From Deinococcus marmoris DSM 12784 (GTDB taxonomy: Bacteria > Deinococcota > Deinococci > Deinococcales > Deinococcaceae), in assembly GCF_000701405.1 (NCBI RefSeq), contig NZ_JNIV01000033.1, positions 1 through 45,348 on the forward strand: a DNA stretch of 45,348 nt, in the 5' to 3' direction. The notes under the pieces were generated by a model. That model had not been told where the DNA came from. It made no database searches and was given only the letters and a program-made list of their open reading frames with translations. Every line of letters begins with the position of its first letter. Position 1 is the first letter of the stretch. Positions 19,837 through 27,328 of the stretch are shown here, in pieces. The position numbers and the translations under genes are program-made.

Positions 19837-21234
19837 ATGAACCCCACCCGCACTGCCTTGCGCCGCATTCACACCCTGATTCCCATGACCGGCGAACGCC
19901 TGTCGCCCACGCCGCCGCTGCAAGATGCCGCCCTTGTGCTGGAGGGCCAGCAGATCGTGTGGGTGGGGCTGGATTCGCAGTTGCCTGCCGAAATGCTGGA
20001 CGGCGCACAGGTCCGCGATCTGAGCGGGCACGTCGTCCTGCCGGGACTGGTCAACACGCACCACCACCTGTACCAGACGCTGACCCGCTGTCTGGCGGTG
20101 GATTCGGGGTTGTTCGACTGGCTGAAAACCCTGTACCCCATCTGGCTGAACCTGACGCCGGAAGCCGCCTACGACAGCGCCCAGCTTGGCCTGGCGGAAC
20201 TGGCGTTGAGCGGCTGCACCACGTCCTCCGATCACCTGTACCTGTATCCCAACGGCGTGAAACTGGACGACACCATCCGGGCAGCGAGCGATCTGGGCCT
20301 GCGCTTCCACGCCACGCGCGGCAGCATGAGCCTGGGCGAATCGCAGGGCGGACTGCCGCCAGACCGCGCGGTGGAGCGCGAAGACGTGATCCTGGCCGAC
20401 TCCGTGCGATTGATTGACGCCTTCCACGATCCGGCCCGCCTCGCCATGACGCGTATTGCGCTGGCTCCTTGCTCGCCGTTCTCGGTGACGGGCGATCTGA
20501 TGCGTGAGAGCGCCGTGCTGGCCCGCCAGAAAGGCGTGATGCTGCACACCCACCTGGCCGAAACTGCCGACGAGGACGCCTTCTGCCTGTCCAAGTTCGG
20601 CCTGCGTCCGCTGGACTATGCCGAGTCGCTAGGCTGGACCGGGCCGGACGTGTGGTTCGCGCACGGCGTGCATTTCAGCGCGGACGACGCCGTGCGACTG
20701 GGCGAATGCGGCTGCGGCGTGGCGCACTGCCCCAGCAGCAACATGCGGCTGGCCAGCGGGATCGCGCCCACCCGGACGCTGCTGGAAGCCGGGGTGCGCG
20801 TGGCGCTGGGCGTGGACGGCAGCGCCAGCAACGACGGCTCTCACCTGCTGGCCGAGGCGCGGCAGGCCCTGCTGTCCTCGCGGGTGCGCGGCGTGCCGGG
20901 TCAGGCTCCCAATTCATCGGACGCCCTGACCGCCTACGACGCCCTGTGGCTGGCGACACGCGGCGGGGCATCGGTGCTGAACCGGGATGACATCGGACAA
21001 CTTGCGCCGGGTTATGCCGCCGACCTGATCGCCGTTGATCTGCGCGATCTGGGCTATTCGGGGGCGCGGCATGATCCGGTCAGCGCCCTGACCCTCTGCG
21101 CGCCGCCGCGTGTGGCCCTGAACATGGTGAACGGGCGCGTGATCGTGGACGGGGGAGAGCTGCTGGGCATTGAGCTGCCCGCGCTGGTGGAACGCCACGA
21201 CGCGCACAGCCGCCGGATGATCGGGCTGGCCTGA
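19837..21234 (+). CDS. 8-oxoguanine deaminase (amidohydrolase)
   Basis: A 465-residue zinc amidohydrolase. Metal-site motifs: NTHHHLYQ (73-80), HTHLAET (the third His), HGVHFS and GVDGSASND (the metal Asp). The segment GSMSLGESQGGLPPD is characteristic of 8-oxoguanine deaminases, within the wider AtzB/TrzN/guanine deaminase group. The reaction converts 8-oxoguanine to uric acid and ammonia. In Deinococcus this would dispose of oxidised guanine after oxidative damage; that link is inference. GGAGG lies 5 nt before the ATG. Confidence 0.85.
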   Translation: MNPTRTALRRIHTLIPMTGERLSPTPPLQDAALVLEGQQIVWVGLDSQLPAEMLDGAQVRDLSGHVVLPGLVNTHHHLYQTLTRCLAVDSGLFDWLKTLYPIWLNLTPEAAYDSAQLGLAELALSGCTTSSDHLYLYPNGVKLDDTIRAASDLGLRFHATRGSMSLGESQGGLPPDRAVEREDVILADSVRLIDAFHDPARLAMTRIALAPCSPFSVTGDLMRESAVLARQKGVMLHTHLAETADEDAFCLSKFGLRPLDYAESLGWTGPDVWFAHGVHFSADDAVRLGECGCGVAHCPSSNMRLASGIAPTRTLLEAGVRVALGVDGSASNDGSHLLAEARQALLSSRVRGVPGQAPNSSDALTAYDALWLATRGGASVLNRDDIGQLAPGYAADLIAVDLRDLGYSGARHDPVSALTLCAPPRVALNMVNGRVIVDGGELLGIELPALVERHDAHSRRMIGLA

Positions 21235-21273
21235 ACCGGGCCGCCCTGGGTCTGGCAGGGTAGTCTGGACCTC

Positions 21274-21636
21274 ATGAAACACATTCCCGCCCAGACGCTG
21301 ACCATGAAGCCCGCCCCCGAAGCCAACTTCACCGGACAGGTCTGGATGGAACGTCAGGCCGAGGGCGTGCTGCGCGTGACCTTCACCCCCGGTGCGCGGA
21401 CGGCGTGGCACACGCACCCGCAGGGCCAGACCCTGATCGTCCTGAGCGGCGTGGGCCGGGTGCAGAAACGCGGCGAGGCGGCCCTGACCATGACCGCCGG
21501 GGACGTGGTGCAGATCGACGCGGGCGAGGAACACTGGCACGGCGCGGCCCCGGATTCGCTGATGCAGCACCTGGCCATCAACGCGGGCGAAACGGTGTGG
21601 CTGGCGAAGGTGACCGACGCGGAATACGGCGGCTAG
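21274..21636 (+). CDS. Single-domain cupin protein
   Basis: A 120-residue cupin. Motif 1 is TAWHTHPQGQTLIVLSGVGRVQKRG (two His, Gln in place of the usual third His, Glu absent), motif 2 is GDVVQIDAGEEHWHG. It probably binds one metal ion; relatives include quercetin dioxygenase-like proteins and carboxymuconolactone decarboxylase-associated cupins. Function unknown. TAGTCT (21261-21266) lies 7 nt before the ATG (leaderless). It overlaps the convergent nadR end by 4 nt. Confidence 0.85.
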   Translation: MKHIPAQTLTMKPAPEANFTGQVWMERQAEGVLRVTFTPGARTAWHTHPQGQTLIVLSGVGRVQKRGEAALTMTAGDVVQIDAGEEHWHGAAPDSLMQHLAINAGETVWLAKVTDAEYGG

Positions 21637-22637
21637 ACCTTCAGCGCCGCCCGCACCTGTGTCACCCGCGCCGCCACATCCCCCTGCACTTCCAGGAATG
21701 GGATGCCCCTGGTCCCCAGCTCCTGCCGGATGAAGCCCTGCTGCACCGTGCGGACCGCCGTGTTGGCCCGCCAGCCGTCCTGCTCGTGGGCCAGATCGTC
21801 GCTGCACAGGAACGTGTGGGCGTAGCGCGTGCGGCAGGCATCGGCCAGCGCATGTAGTTCTGGTAGCGCTGTGCCTGTCAGCAGGTAGGACCACATCAGC
21901 GTGGTGGCGGCATGGGTGTCGCAGAAGACCCAGCGGTTGACGCCGGGGGTGCGGGCGGCCTCGTCCTCTAGGGCGCGGTGGCCCAGGGCGATTTCCAGAA
22001 AGTGTTCGGGCGACAGCTTGCCGTCCTCACGCTCGTACACGTCGCGGCCATATTCGCGGGCGTAGTTGGTGCCGCAGCTTTCGGCCAGCGCCCGTGTCAG
22101 CGTGCTTTTGCCGGTACTTTCTGCGCCCAGCATGACAATGCGTTCCACGAAATGGGCGTAAATGGCGGGATTGAGAAACTGACGATAGGCGTGAACATCG
22201 GCCCTCAGTTGCGTTCCGCTGATCGGCACGGTTTCCCGCGCCCGGTCCACGCAGACATGCGCCGCGCCCAGTTCCGCCGCCAGAGCGTCGCCGTAGCCCT
22301 CGCTGGTGTACACGGCGTCTGGGCGCACGCCCCAGCCGTCTAGCACCCGCCGCACGTAGGTGCGGTGAACGGCATCCGGCTCGTCGTTGAGCGGCGGATG
22401 GGGGGCGTCGGGCAGCAATTCCAACCCCGGAAACAGCCGGGCAGGAAACAGTTCGCGAATCCAATTGCGCCGCAATGGGGAGGGCATCTGTGCAAAGTCC
22501 GGGCGGCTGTAGACCCACACGCTGACGCGGGCGCTCTCGGCCAGGGCCCGTTCCAGCAGCAGCATATGGCCTTTGTGGAAGGGCGCGAATTTGCCGACGA
22601 TCAGGGCGTGCCTGAACGCTGGTGCGGCCTCAGGCAA
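21633..22637 (-). CDS. nadR: NadR-like NMN adenylyltransferase / nicotinamide riboside kinase
   Basis: A 334-residue bifunctional enzyme. The N-terminal adenylyltransferase has GKFAPFHKGH (HxGH 21-24) and PISGTQLR (138-145), converting NMN and ATP to NAD. The C-terminal kinase has P-loop GAESTGKS (171-178) and phosphorylates nicotinamide riboside to NMN. The N-terminal regulatory HTH of enterobacterial NadR is absent. It overlaps the pnuC stop by 8 nt, so uptake and phosphorylation are coupled. Confidence 0.92.
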   Translation of the reverse strand: MPEAAPAFRHALIVGKFAPFHKGHMLLLERALAESARVSVWVYSRPDFAQMPSPLRRNWIRELFPARLFPGLELLPDAPHPPLNDEPDAVHRTYVRRVLDGWGVRPDAVYTSEGYGDALAAELGAAHVCVDRARETVPISGTQLRADVHAYRQFLNPAIYAHFVERIVMLGAESTGKSTLTRALAESCGTNYAREYGRDVYEREDGKLSPEHFLEIALGHRALEDEAARTPGVNRWVFCDTHAATTLMWSYLLTGTALPELHALADACRTRYAHTFLCSDDLAHEQDGWRANTAVRTVQQGFIRQELGTRGIPFLEVQGDVAARVTQVRAALKV

Positions 22638-23220
22638 AGGCCACTTCCCGCGTCTCGTCCTGCTTCCAGCGGCTCCAGCCGTAGAGGCTCATGCCCGCCA
22701 GGATGAATTGCAGACCGAATAGCACCCAGTACTGGGTGTGCCAGAAAAACACGGCCTGCACGGCGTTGACCGCCACCCACACCGGCCAGGACCACGCCCA
22801 GCGGCGCGTCGTGGCGAAATTGGCGACTAGGGCCAGCGTGACCGCCGCGAATTGCACGCCGTTCCACACGTCGCCGAAGTCGGTCAGGATCACCGTGTAC
22901 GCGAAGATCAGCAGGCTGGCGGCCCAGGTCACGCCGTACCATCCGGCCTCGTTGAAGCGAATTTCACCCCGTGCGCGCCGGGCCTCCAGATGCCACAGGT
23001 ACAGGCCGTGAATACCGAACAGCAGGTACGTGACCTGCAAGCCCGCCAGCATCCACTGCCCGCCCGCCAGGAACAGCAGGAAATACGGCAGCAGCGAGGC
23101 GTTGGACCAGTGCCAGTAGGTGCTGGCCTTGCCCCACAGGTAATACAGGCTGACGAGGACGCACAGGCCGCCCGCCAGATCGAGGGCCAGCGGTGGGAGG
23201 GTGAAGCCGAAGATGTTCAT
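22630..23220 (-). CDS. pnuC: Nicotinamide riboside transporter PnuC
   Basis: A 196-residue integral membrane protein with about seven hydrophobic segments. Aromatic-rich helices typical of PnuC are visible: LYYLWGKASTYWHWSNASLL, YLLFGIHGLYLWHL and NAVQAVFFWHTQYWVLFG. It mediates facilitated diffusion of nicotinamide riboside, trapped inside by NadR kinase. AGGAG sits 5 nt before the ATG. First gene of the pnuC-nadR operon. Confidence 0.93.
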   Translation of the reverse strand: MNIFGFTLPPLALDLAGGLCVLVSLYYLWGKASTYWHWSNASLLPYFLLFLAGGQWMLAGLQVTYLLFGIHGLYLWHLEARRARGEIRFNEAGWYGVTWAASLLIFAYTVILTDFGDVWNGVQFAAVTLALVANFATTRRWAWSWPVWVAVNAVQAVFFWHTQYWVLFGLQFILAGMSLYGWSRWKQDETREVAFA

Positions 23221-23284
23221 GGGGTCTCCTGAAGGGCGCTGGTCTGTGCCAGAACGGAAAGAAAGTTGTTCCTAGAGTGCGTCA

Positions 23285-23569
23285 ATGTCTACGGAACTGT
23301 TCCTGACCCTGCTCGTTGTGTTCTGGCTCGTGCTGTTGCTGGTTAGCCGGGGCAGAGTAGGAGGGAAGGGGCAAGCGTCCAGAGGATCTGCGCGGCCCTT
23401 GGCCGCATCTGACGAGGATTTGTGGCTGCAAAAACTTCTGGCGGTGACCCTGAACAATCGGGGGGCCATTGAGCGCGGCGTCACGGCCAAAAGACGTAGT
23501 TTCCCCCACGCCAGCCGTGCCGAGTTGCTGGAGCGCGTGCATACTGACTACATGCAGGACCGCCGCTAA
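23285..23569 (+). CDS. Small single-pass membrane protein, unknown
   Basis: 94 residues: an N-terminal transmembrane helix (LFLTLLVVFWLVLLLV, about 5-20) followed by a basic cytoplasmic part with a possible helix (DEDLWLQKLLAVTLNNRGAIERGV). No known family recognised. TAGAGT (23273-23278) is 6 nt before the ATG, consistent with a leaderless gene. It lies between pnuC (divergent) and the restriction-modification operon (convergent, 6 bp apart). Confidence 0.6.
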   Translation: MSTELFLTLLVVFWLVLLLVSRGRVGGKGQASRGSARPLAASDEDLWLQKLLAVTLNNRGAIERGVTAKRRSFPHASRAELLERVHTDYMQDRR

Positions 23570-23575
23570 ACGGTT

Positions 23576-24178
23576 TCAGTCAAGCTCTCCCCCAATCCGG
23601 CACAAAGCCGCCACCTGCCGCGCCAGTGCCGTTAATTTCCAGCTCTCGCCCTCCCGTGCCAGCACCCCCAGTTGTCCCAGCCCCAGCAGCGCCGCCGCGA
23701 ATTCCTGCCGGGACAGGCCCGCCACCGTCGCGGTGGTGCCCACGGGAATGCGGTCCTCGAACGGCTCTATCGGGTCCAGCAGATCAAACAGGCCCACGAA
23801 GACATGCGTTTCGCGGTCCGACAGCTCCCCGATAATCCGCAGCGTCTGAAATTTGTCCAGCGCGGGCGGCGGGAAGTTCAGCAGGCATCCGGCCAGGGCG
23901 CGGGCGATGAAGCGCAGTTTGGCTTCCGACTCGGCCACTTCCGCCGCGCGCACCGCCTGAACCACGTTGGCCCGGAAGGCATCCGAGCGCAGGTAGGCGT
24001 GGTCCACGCTGTCCGCGTAGGCTCCGGTCAGCGCGCGAAATTCGGCCTCCAGATGCTGGGCGAGGCGGGCGGCCTGTTCAGGATTGGCCGAAGCGAACCA
24101 CGTTTTGAATGATTCGGACGGCAGCCCTAAAGGTTCGAGGGTGTGCAGGGCGGGGAGGAGGGGGGTAAGGGCGTTCAA
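23576..24178 (-). CDS. Unknown helical protein, copy 2 (paralogue of 26660-27328)
   Basis: A 200-residue soluble, mostly helical protein, last gene of the operon. Residues 62-98 match residues 66-102 of the 26660-27328 product at 30 of 37 positions (core SDAFRANVVQAVRAAEVAES), and similarity continues through LDKFQTLRI, LSRQEFAAALLGLGQLGVL and a C-terminal WKLTALARQVAAL, which looks like a winged-helix. The N-terminal 55 residues differ. Start is a TTG that overlaps the endonuclease stop (TTGA) and follows GAGGAGGGG. Composition is GC-rich like the chromosome, unlike copy 1. No known family recognised. Confidence 0.75.
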   Translation of the reverse strand: MNALTPLLPALHTLEPLGLPSESFKTWFASANPEQAARLAQHLEAEFRALTGAYADSVDHAYLRSDAFRANVVQAVRAAEVAESEAKLRFIARALAGCLLNFPPPALDKFQTLRIIGELSDRETHVFVGLFDLLDPIEPFEDRIPVGTTATVAGLSRQEFAAALLGLGQLGVLAREGESWKLTALARQVAALCRIGGELD

Positions 24179-25131
24179 GTCCCCTCCTCATATGGCCCCA
24201 GGAACCGTTCGCCGTTGAAGTGGATCAGATGCGAGGGTGCGTCGGCCACCCAGACCTCTGTTTCCCAGGCGATGTCCGCGAGGTAACGGCCCATGACAGC
24301 CCGGTTTGGAAAGGCCGTGACATACACCAGACCAGCCGAAGACCCGGCAAACAGGCCAGAGAGTTCGGCGTGCCGCTTGCCGTCCACCGGGCCATGACTG
24401 GTTACGGATTCCACCAGTAGCAGCCAGTTTCGCCCAGTATCGTGCAGGATCACGTCGGGCATCTTGCCGTGGGTGTCCACCGTCACGCCCAGCCCACTCA
24501 GGCGTTCGCGGTCAAAATAGCCCCATTTCTCGCCGGTATCGCCCGCGTAGACCAGCACACTGCCCGGCGCGAAGCGGGGCGCGAACTCCTCGACGATGGC
24601 CCGGATCAGTTCGCTGTGCGCCCCCGGACTGAGCGCAATGGTCTGACCCGCCGCGATCTGCACGGGGATCAGTTGCTGCTGGCGGGTTCTGGCGTACTGC
24701 GCGGCCAGTGTCTGACGCCCGTCCAGGTACGCGGCCAGTTCTGCGGGCCATTCGGTGCCGCCGTAGTTTTGCAACAGCGCCAAGGCGGCGGGTTCAATCT
24801 GATACACGGCTTTTGGACTGTTGACCGCACGATCCGGCTGATCTGGGTTGTACAGCGCCAGCCCGGCAGCCACAAACTGGTGCATGGTCTGGCGGCGCAG
24901 CGTTTCGCGGGTGTTGGGGGCGTAGACCTTGCCGTACTGCTCTCTGGCCCAGTCCATGATCGGCGTAATGCCCATCAGCGGATTCTCTGCCTGCGCCCAG
25001 GTCTTTTCGGGCGAGAGGTTCAGGAGTGCCAGCAGGCACAGCGCCGAACGCTCGTTTTGTTGCGCTCTGGGGAAGCCGAGTTCGGCCAGAATCTGTTGCG
25101 CGGTGTCCAGATGGGTGGGTGTGTCGGTCAT
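24175..25131 (-). CDS. Type II restriction endonuclease, BsuBI/PstI family
   Basis: A 318-residue protein. The C-terminal half has the BsuBI/PstI endonuclease pattern: DTGEKWGYFDRERLSGLGV, then MPDVILHD (224-231) and WLLLVESVTSHGPVDGKRHAEL (from 236), whose Asp226 and Glu241 are plausible catalytic residues of a PD-(D/E)xK-like site. The N-terminal half (DTAQQILAELGFPRAQQNERSALCLLALLNL) is the usual helical domain. Family members cut CTGCAG. It overlaps both the methyltransferase (ATGA) and the downstream gene (TTGA). Confidence 0.88.
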   Translation of the reverse strand: MTDTPTHLDTAQQILAELGFPRAQQNERSALCLLALLNLSPEKTWAQAENPLMGITPIMDWAREQYGKVYAPNTRETLRRQTMHQFVAAGLALYNPDQPDRAVNSPKAVYQIEPAALALLQNYGGTEWPAELAAYLDGRQTLAAQYARTRQQQLIPVQIAAGQTIALSPGAHSELIRAIVEEFAPRFAPGSVLVYAGDTGEKWGYFDRERLSGLGVTVDTHGKMPDVILHDTGRNWLLLVESVTSHGPVDGKRHAELSGLFAGSSAGLVYVTAFPNRAVMGRYLADIAWETEVWVADAPSHLIHFNGERFLGPYEEGT

Positions 25132-26585
25132 GTTGTCAGCTCCGCGATTCGCTCGTCGATTTCATCCTGCGTGGAGCTTTGTCGTTCCATTGCCCACGCT
25201 CCAAGTTCGAGAAGCTGGGCGCGGCTGGGATACTTCAAGCCTCTCAAGTCGGTGGCGTTCACCTGGGTATGCCCGCTGAAACGCCGGAAATCCCGGTCAA
25301 CCTGAGTTGAGTTGAGATAGGCTGCCAGCCCATGCGCCAACGCCTCCGGCAACCCCTGCTTGCGTTCGTGCAGCACGTTCAGATGGTTCTCGAAGCCCAG
25401 CTTTTCAGCACCAGGGAAGGTGGCTGGATCAATGACGGTTGCCACCACCCGGCGGGCTTCCTCTTTGGAGGTCAACCGCTTGACGACGCAGTAAAACCCG
25501 GTGGGATACAGCCATTTCTCGGTTTCTGAATTGTGGACAATAGCGTTCGGCTTTCTTCCACCCGCCAGTGGCCAGTTCACGCCTCCCGCCAGATGCGCCG
25601 GGTAAAGCAGCGGCACCGCGCCCGCTTCTGGGCTGTCCCGCAGATGCTCCCTGAGCCGGAAATCCACGACGGGGCCAGTCGAAACCTGCACGCCAACTTC
25701 TGCAAGCATCGCCGTCAACAGCTGTTCGGGCGTGTGCAACTCCGGCGAGGCGGGCACATGAATAAAGCGCTCTGAATCGCCGGGCAGGACGATCTGATCG
25801 AGGGAATATTCGGCGCTGACCAGATCGGCAAACGAGGCGTCGGTGGATGTGGAAACCGTCACCGGCCCAGGCTGACCGCCCTTCTCCAGCCGGATGATGA
25901 TGTTCTCCTGCAACACGTCGTCGGCCTTGAAGGCTTGCGTGCGCGACTCGAACAGGTGCAGGTGGCGAATGGCCGTTCTGGACAGCAGGAACTCACGGAA
26001 AGGCCGGTAATACGGCCCGTTGCAAAAGCTCCGGGGAATGAGTGCCACGAGTTGCCCGCCGGGGGCCAGCAGGGCAATCGCCAGCGCCACGAACGCCGAA
26101 TACAGGTTGACCGTCTCGATGCCCACCTGCCGCAGCATCAGCCGGTGCGGGGAGTGGCTGCCGATCTTCCGGTAAGGCGGGTTGAGAATGGCGTGCGTGA
26201 ACGGCTCAGAAGTTCCCCACAACAGGTCCTGCGCCGCCAGCTCGATGAAATCCCCGGCGTGAATCTGGACATCGGCCCCAGCGTAAGCATGAAGCTGCTG
26301 TGTCAGGAGCGCCCGCAGATCGGGGTCAATCTCGTAGGCGGTAACGCTGGCCGAGGCAAATTCCAGTTCTCCCCGCTGCCAGCGTTCCAGAAACGCGCTG
26401 CTCAGCGCCCCGGCCCCTGCTCCGGCGTCCAGCAAGTGGCATTTCACCCCCGGCGCTGGCGGGAACAGCCCGGCCATGAAGCGCGCGAGCTGGGGCGGCG
26501 TCATGAACTGACCCAGGGCTGCCTTCCGCACGGGATCGGGCGCGGTGGGGCTGGACTGGGGGCGCGGTTTGGGATGGGTGGTCAT
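25128..26585 (-). CDS. Type II DNA adenine methyltransferase (PstI/Eco57I-like)
   Basis: A 485-residue N6-adenine methyltransferase. Motif X is GQFMTP (25-30), motif I DAGAGAGALSSAF (53-65), motif IV NPPY (135-138), in gamma-class order; the C-terminal 250 residues would be the target recognition part. It protects the site cut by the downstream endonuclease, with which it overlaps by 4 nt. AAGGAAA precedes the ATG. Together they form a complete type II system of the M-then-R order. Confidence 0.9.
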   Translation of the reverse strand: MTTHPKPRPQSSPTAPDPVRKAALGQFMTPPQLARFMAGLFPPAPGVKCHLLDAGAGAGALSSAFLERWQRGELEFASASVTAYEIDPDLRALLTQQLHAYAGADVQIHAGDFIELAAQDLLWGTSEPFTHAILNPPYRKIGSHSPHRLMLRQVGIETVNLYSAFVALAIALLAPGGQLVALIPRSFCNGPYYRPFREFLLSRTAIRHLHLFESRTQAFKADDVLQENIIIRLEKGGQPGPVTVSTSTDASFADLVSAEYSLDQIVLPGDSERFIHVPASPELHTPEQLLTAMLAEVGVQVSTGPVVDFRLREHLRDSPEAGAVPLLYPAHLAGGVNWPLAGGRKPNAIVHNSETEKWLYPTGFYCVVKRLTSKEEARRVVATVIDPATFPGAEKLGFENHLNVLHERKQGLPEALAHGLAAYLNSTQVDRDFRRFSGHTQVNATDLRGLKYPSRAQLLELGAWAMERQSSTQDEIDERIAELTT

Positions 26586-26600
26586 CGGGTTTCCTTGCGC

Positions 26601-26663
26601 TCAGATGGAGGTAGATGGAAGATGCTGGGTGCGACATAAAGCCAGTCGTTTGAGAATCGTCAT
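26601..26663 (-). CDS. Mini-ORF (20 aa) between copy 1 and the methyltransferase
   Basis: An ATG (26663-26661) overlaps the stop of the upstream gene as ATGA and is preceded at 5 nt by GGAGGTGAT, a near-perfect complement of the 16S rRNA 3' end. It encodes MTILKRLALCRTQHLPSTSI and stops 15 nt before the methyltransferase ATG. The strong site arises partly from the codons for GGDDI at the end of the upstream gene, so chance cannot be excluded. It could be a coupling or leader ORF setting methyltransferase translation. Confidence 0.4.
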   Translation of the reverse strand: MTILKRLALCRTQHLPSTSI

Positions 26664-27328
26664 ATGTCATCACCTCCGAATCGACTGAGATTAGCAACTT
26701 GACGAGCGAGACCGGTCAATTTCCATGCAAAACCTGGTCCAGAATGTCTTGGCGTATCCACCCATTCGCCCTCTCGATCACTCAAATTCTCTTTGGTCAG
26801 AAGTCCAAGTTGTTCAATTCCTAACAATGCAGATATGAACTCTTGGCGAGAAAGGCCTTCAACAGATATTTGCGTATCTAAAGGGATCAACCCCAATTCT
26901 AAATTGATGGAATCGAGGATTTTAAAATATGTGACAAAGACGGTCATTTCTCTCTCAGACATGCCCTCAATAATTCTCAAGGTTTGGGATCGATCTAATC
27001 GAGGTTCTGAAAAGCTCAGTGAACAGCCAACTAAAGCGCGGGCAATGAAATGCAGCTTATTCTCTGATTCAGCAACTTCCGCTGCTCTCAAGGCTTGCAC
27101 TACATTGGCAGCGAAAGCGTCGGACTTGATGTATTCACGATCCAGCCTCAGTTTTCCGGCTTCAATTTTCCGATTTAGTAGATTGACTTCATAACGTAGC
27201 GCTCCCTCAAACTGTTCCATCTTGCGCTGACTGGCGGCGATGTAAATCCCTTGAAGAAGGGTGGCCGGAATATTGACGCCGGGAATAGTGGTCAGGATGG
27301 GGAGGACGCGTTCAAGCTGCTTGCTCAC
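26660..27328 (-). CDS. Unknown helical protein, copy 1, AT-rich
   Basis: A 222-residue protein related to the 23576-24178 product. Order: an N-terminal helix pair (PILTTIPGVNIPATLLQGIYIAAS), a helical domain at 45-105 with SDAFAANVVQALRAAEVAES, and a C-terminal winged-helix-like segment (LSRQEFISALLGIEQLGLL, WKLTGLARQVANL) with an insert (SDREGEWVDTPRHSG) not in copy 2. DNA is clearly AT-richer than its neighbours, suggesting acquisition from another source. Start is a GTG overlapping the Nampt stop (GTGA). Function unknown; location suggests a part in restriction-modification control or phage defence. Confidence 0.75.
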   Translation of the reverse strand: MSKQLERVLPILTTIPGVNIPATLLQGIYIAASQRKMEQFEGALRYEVNLLNRKIEAGKLRLDREYIKSDAFAANVVQALRAAEVAESENKLHFIARALVGCSLSFSEPRLDRSQTLRIIEGMSEREMTVFVTYFKILDSINLELGLIPLDTQISVEGLSRQEFISALLGIEQLGLLTKENLSDREGEWVDTPRHSGPGFAWKLTGLARQVANLSRFGGDDI

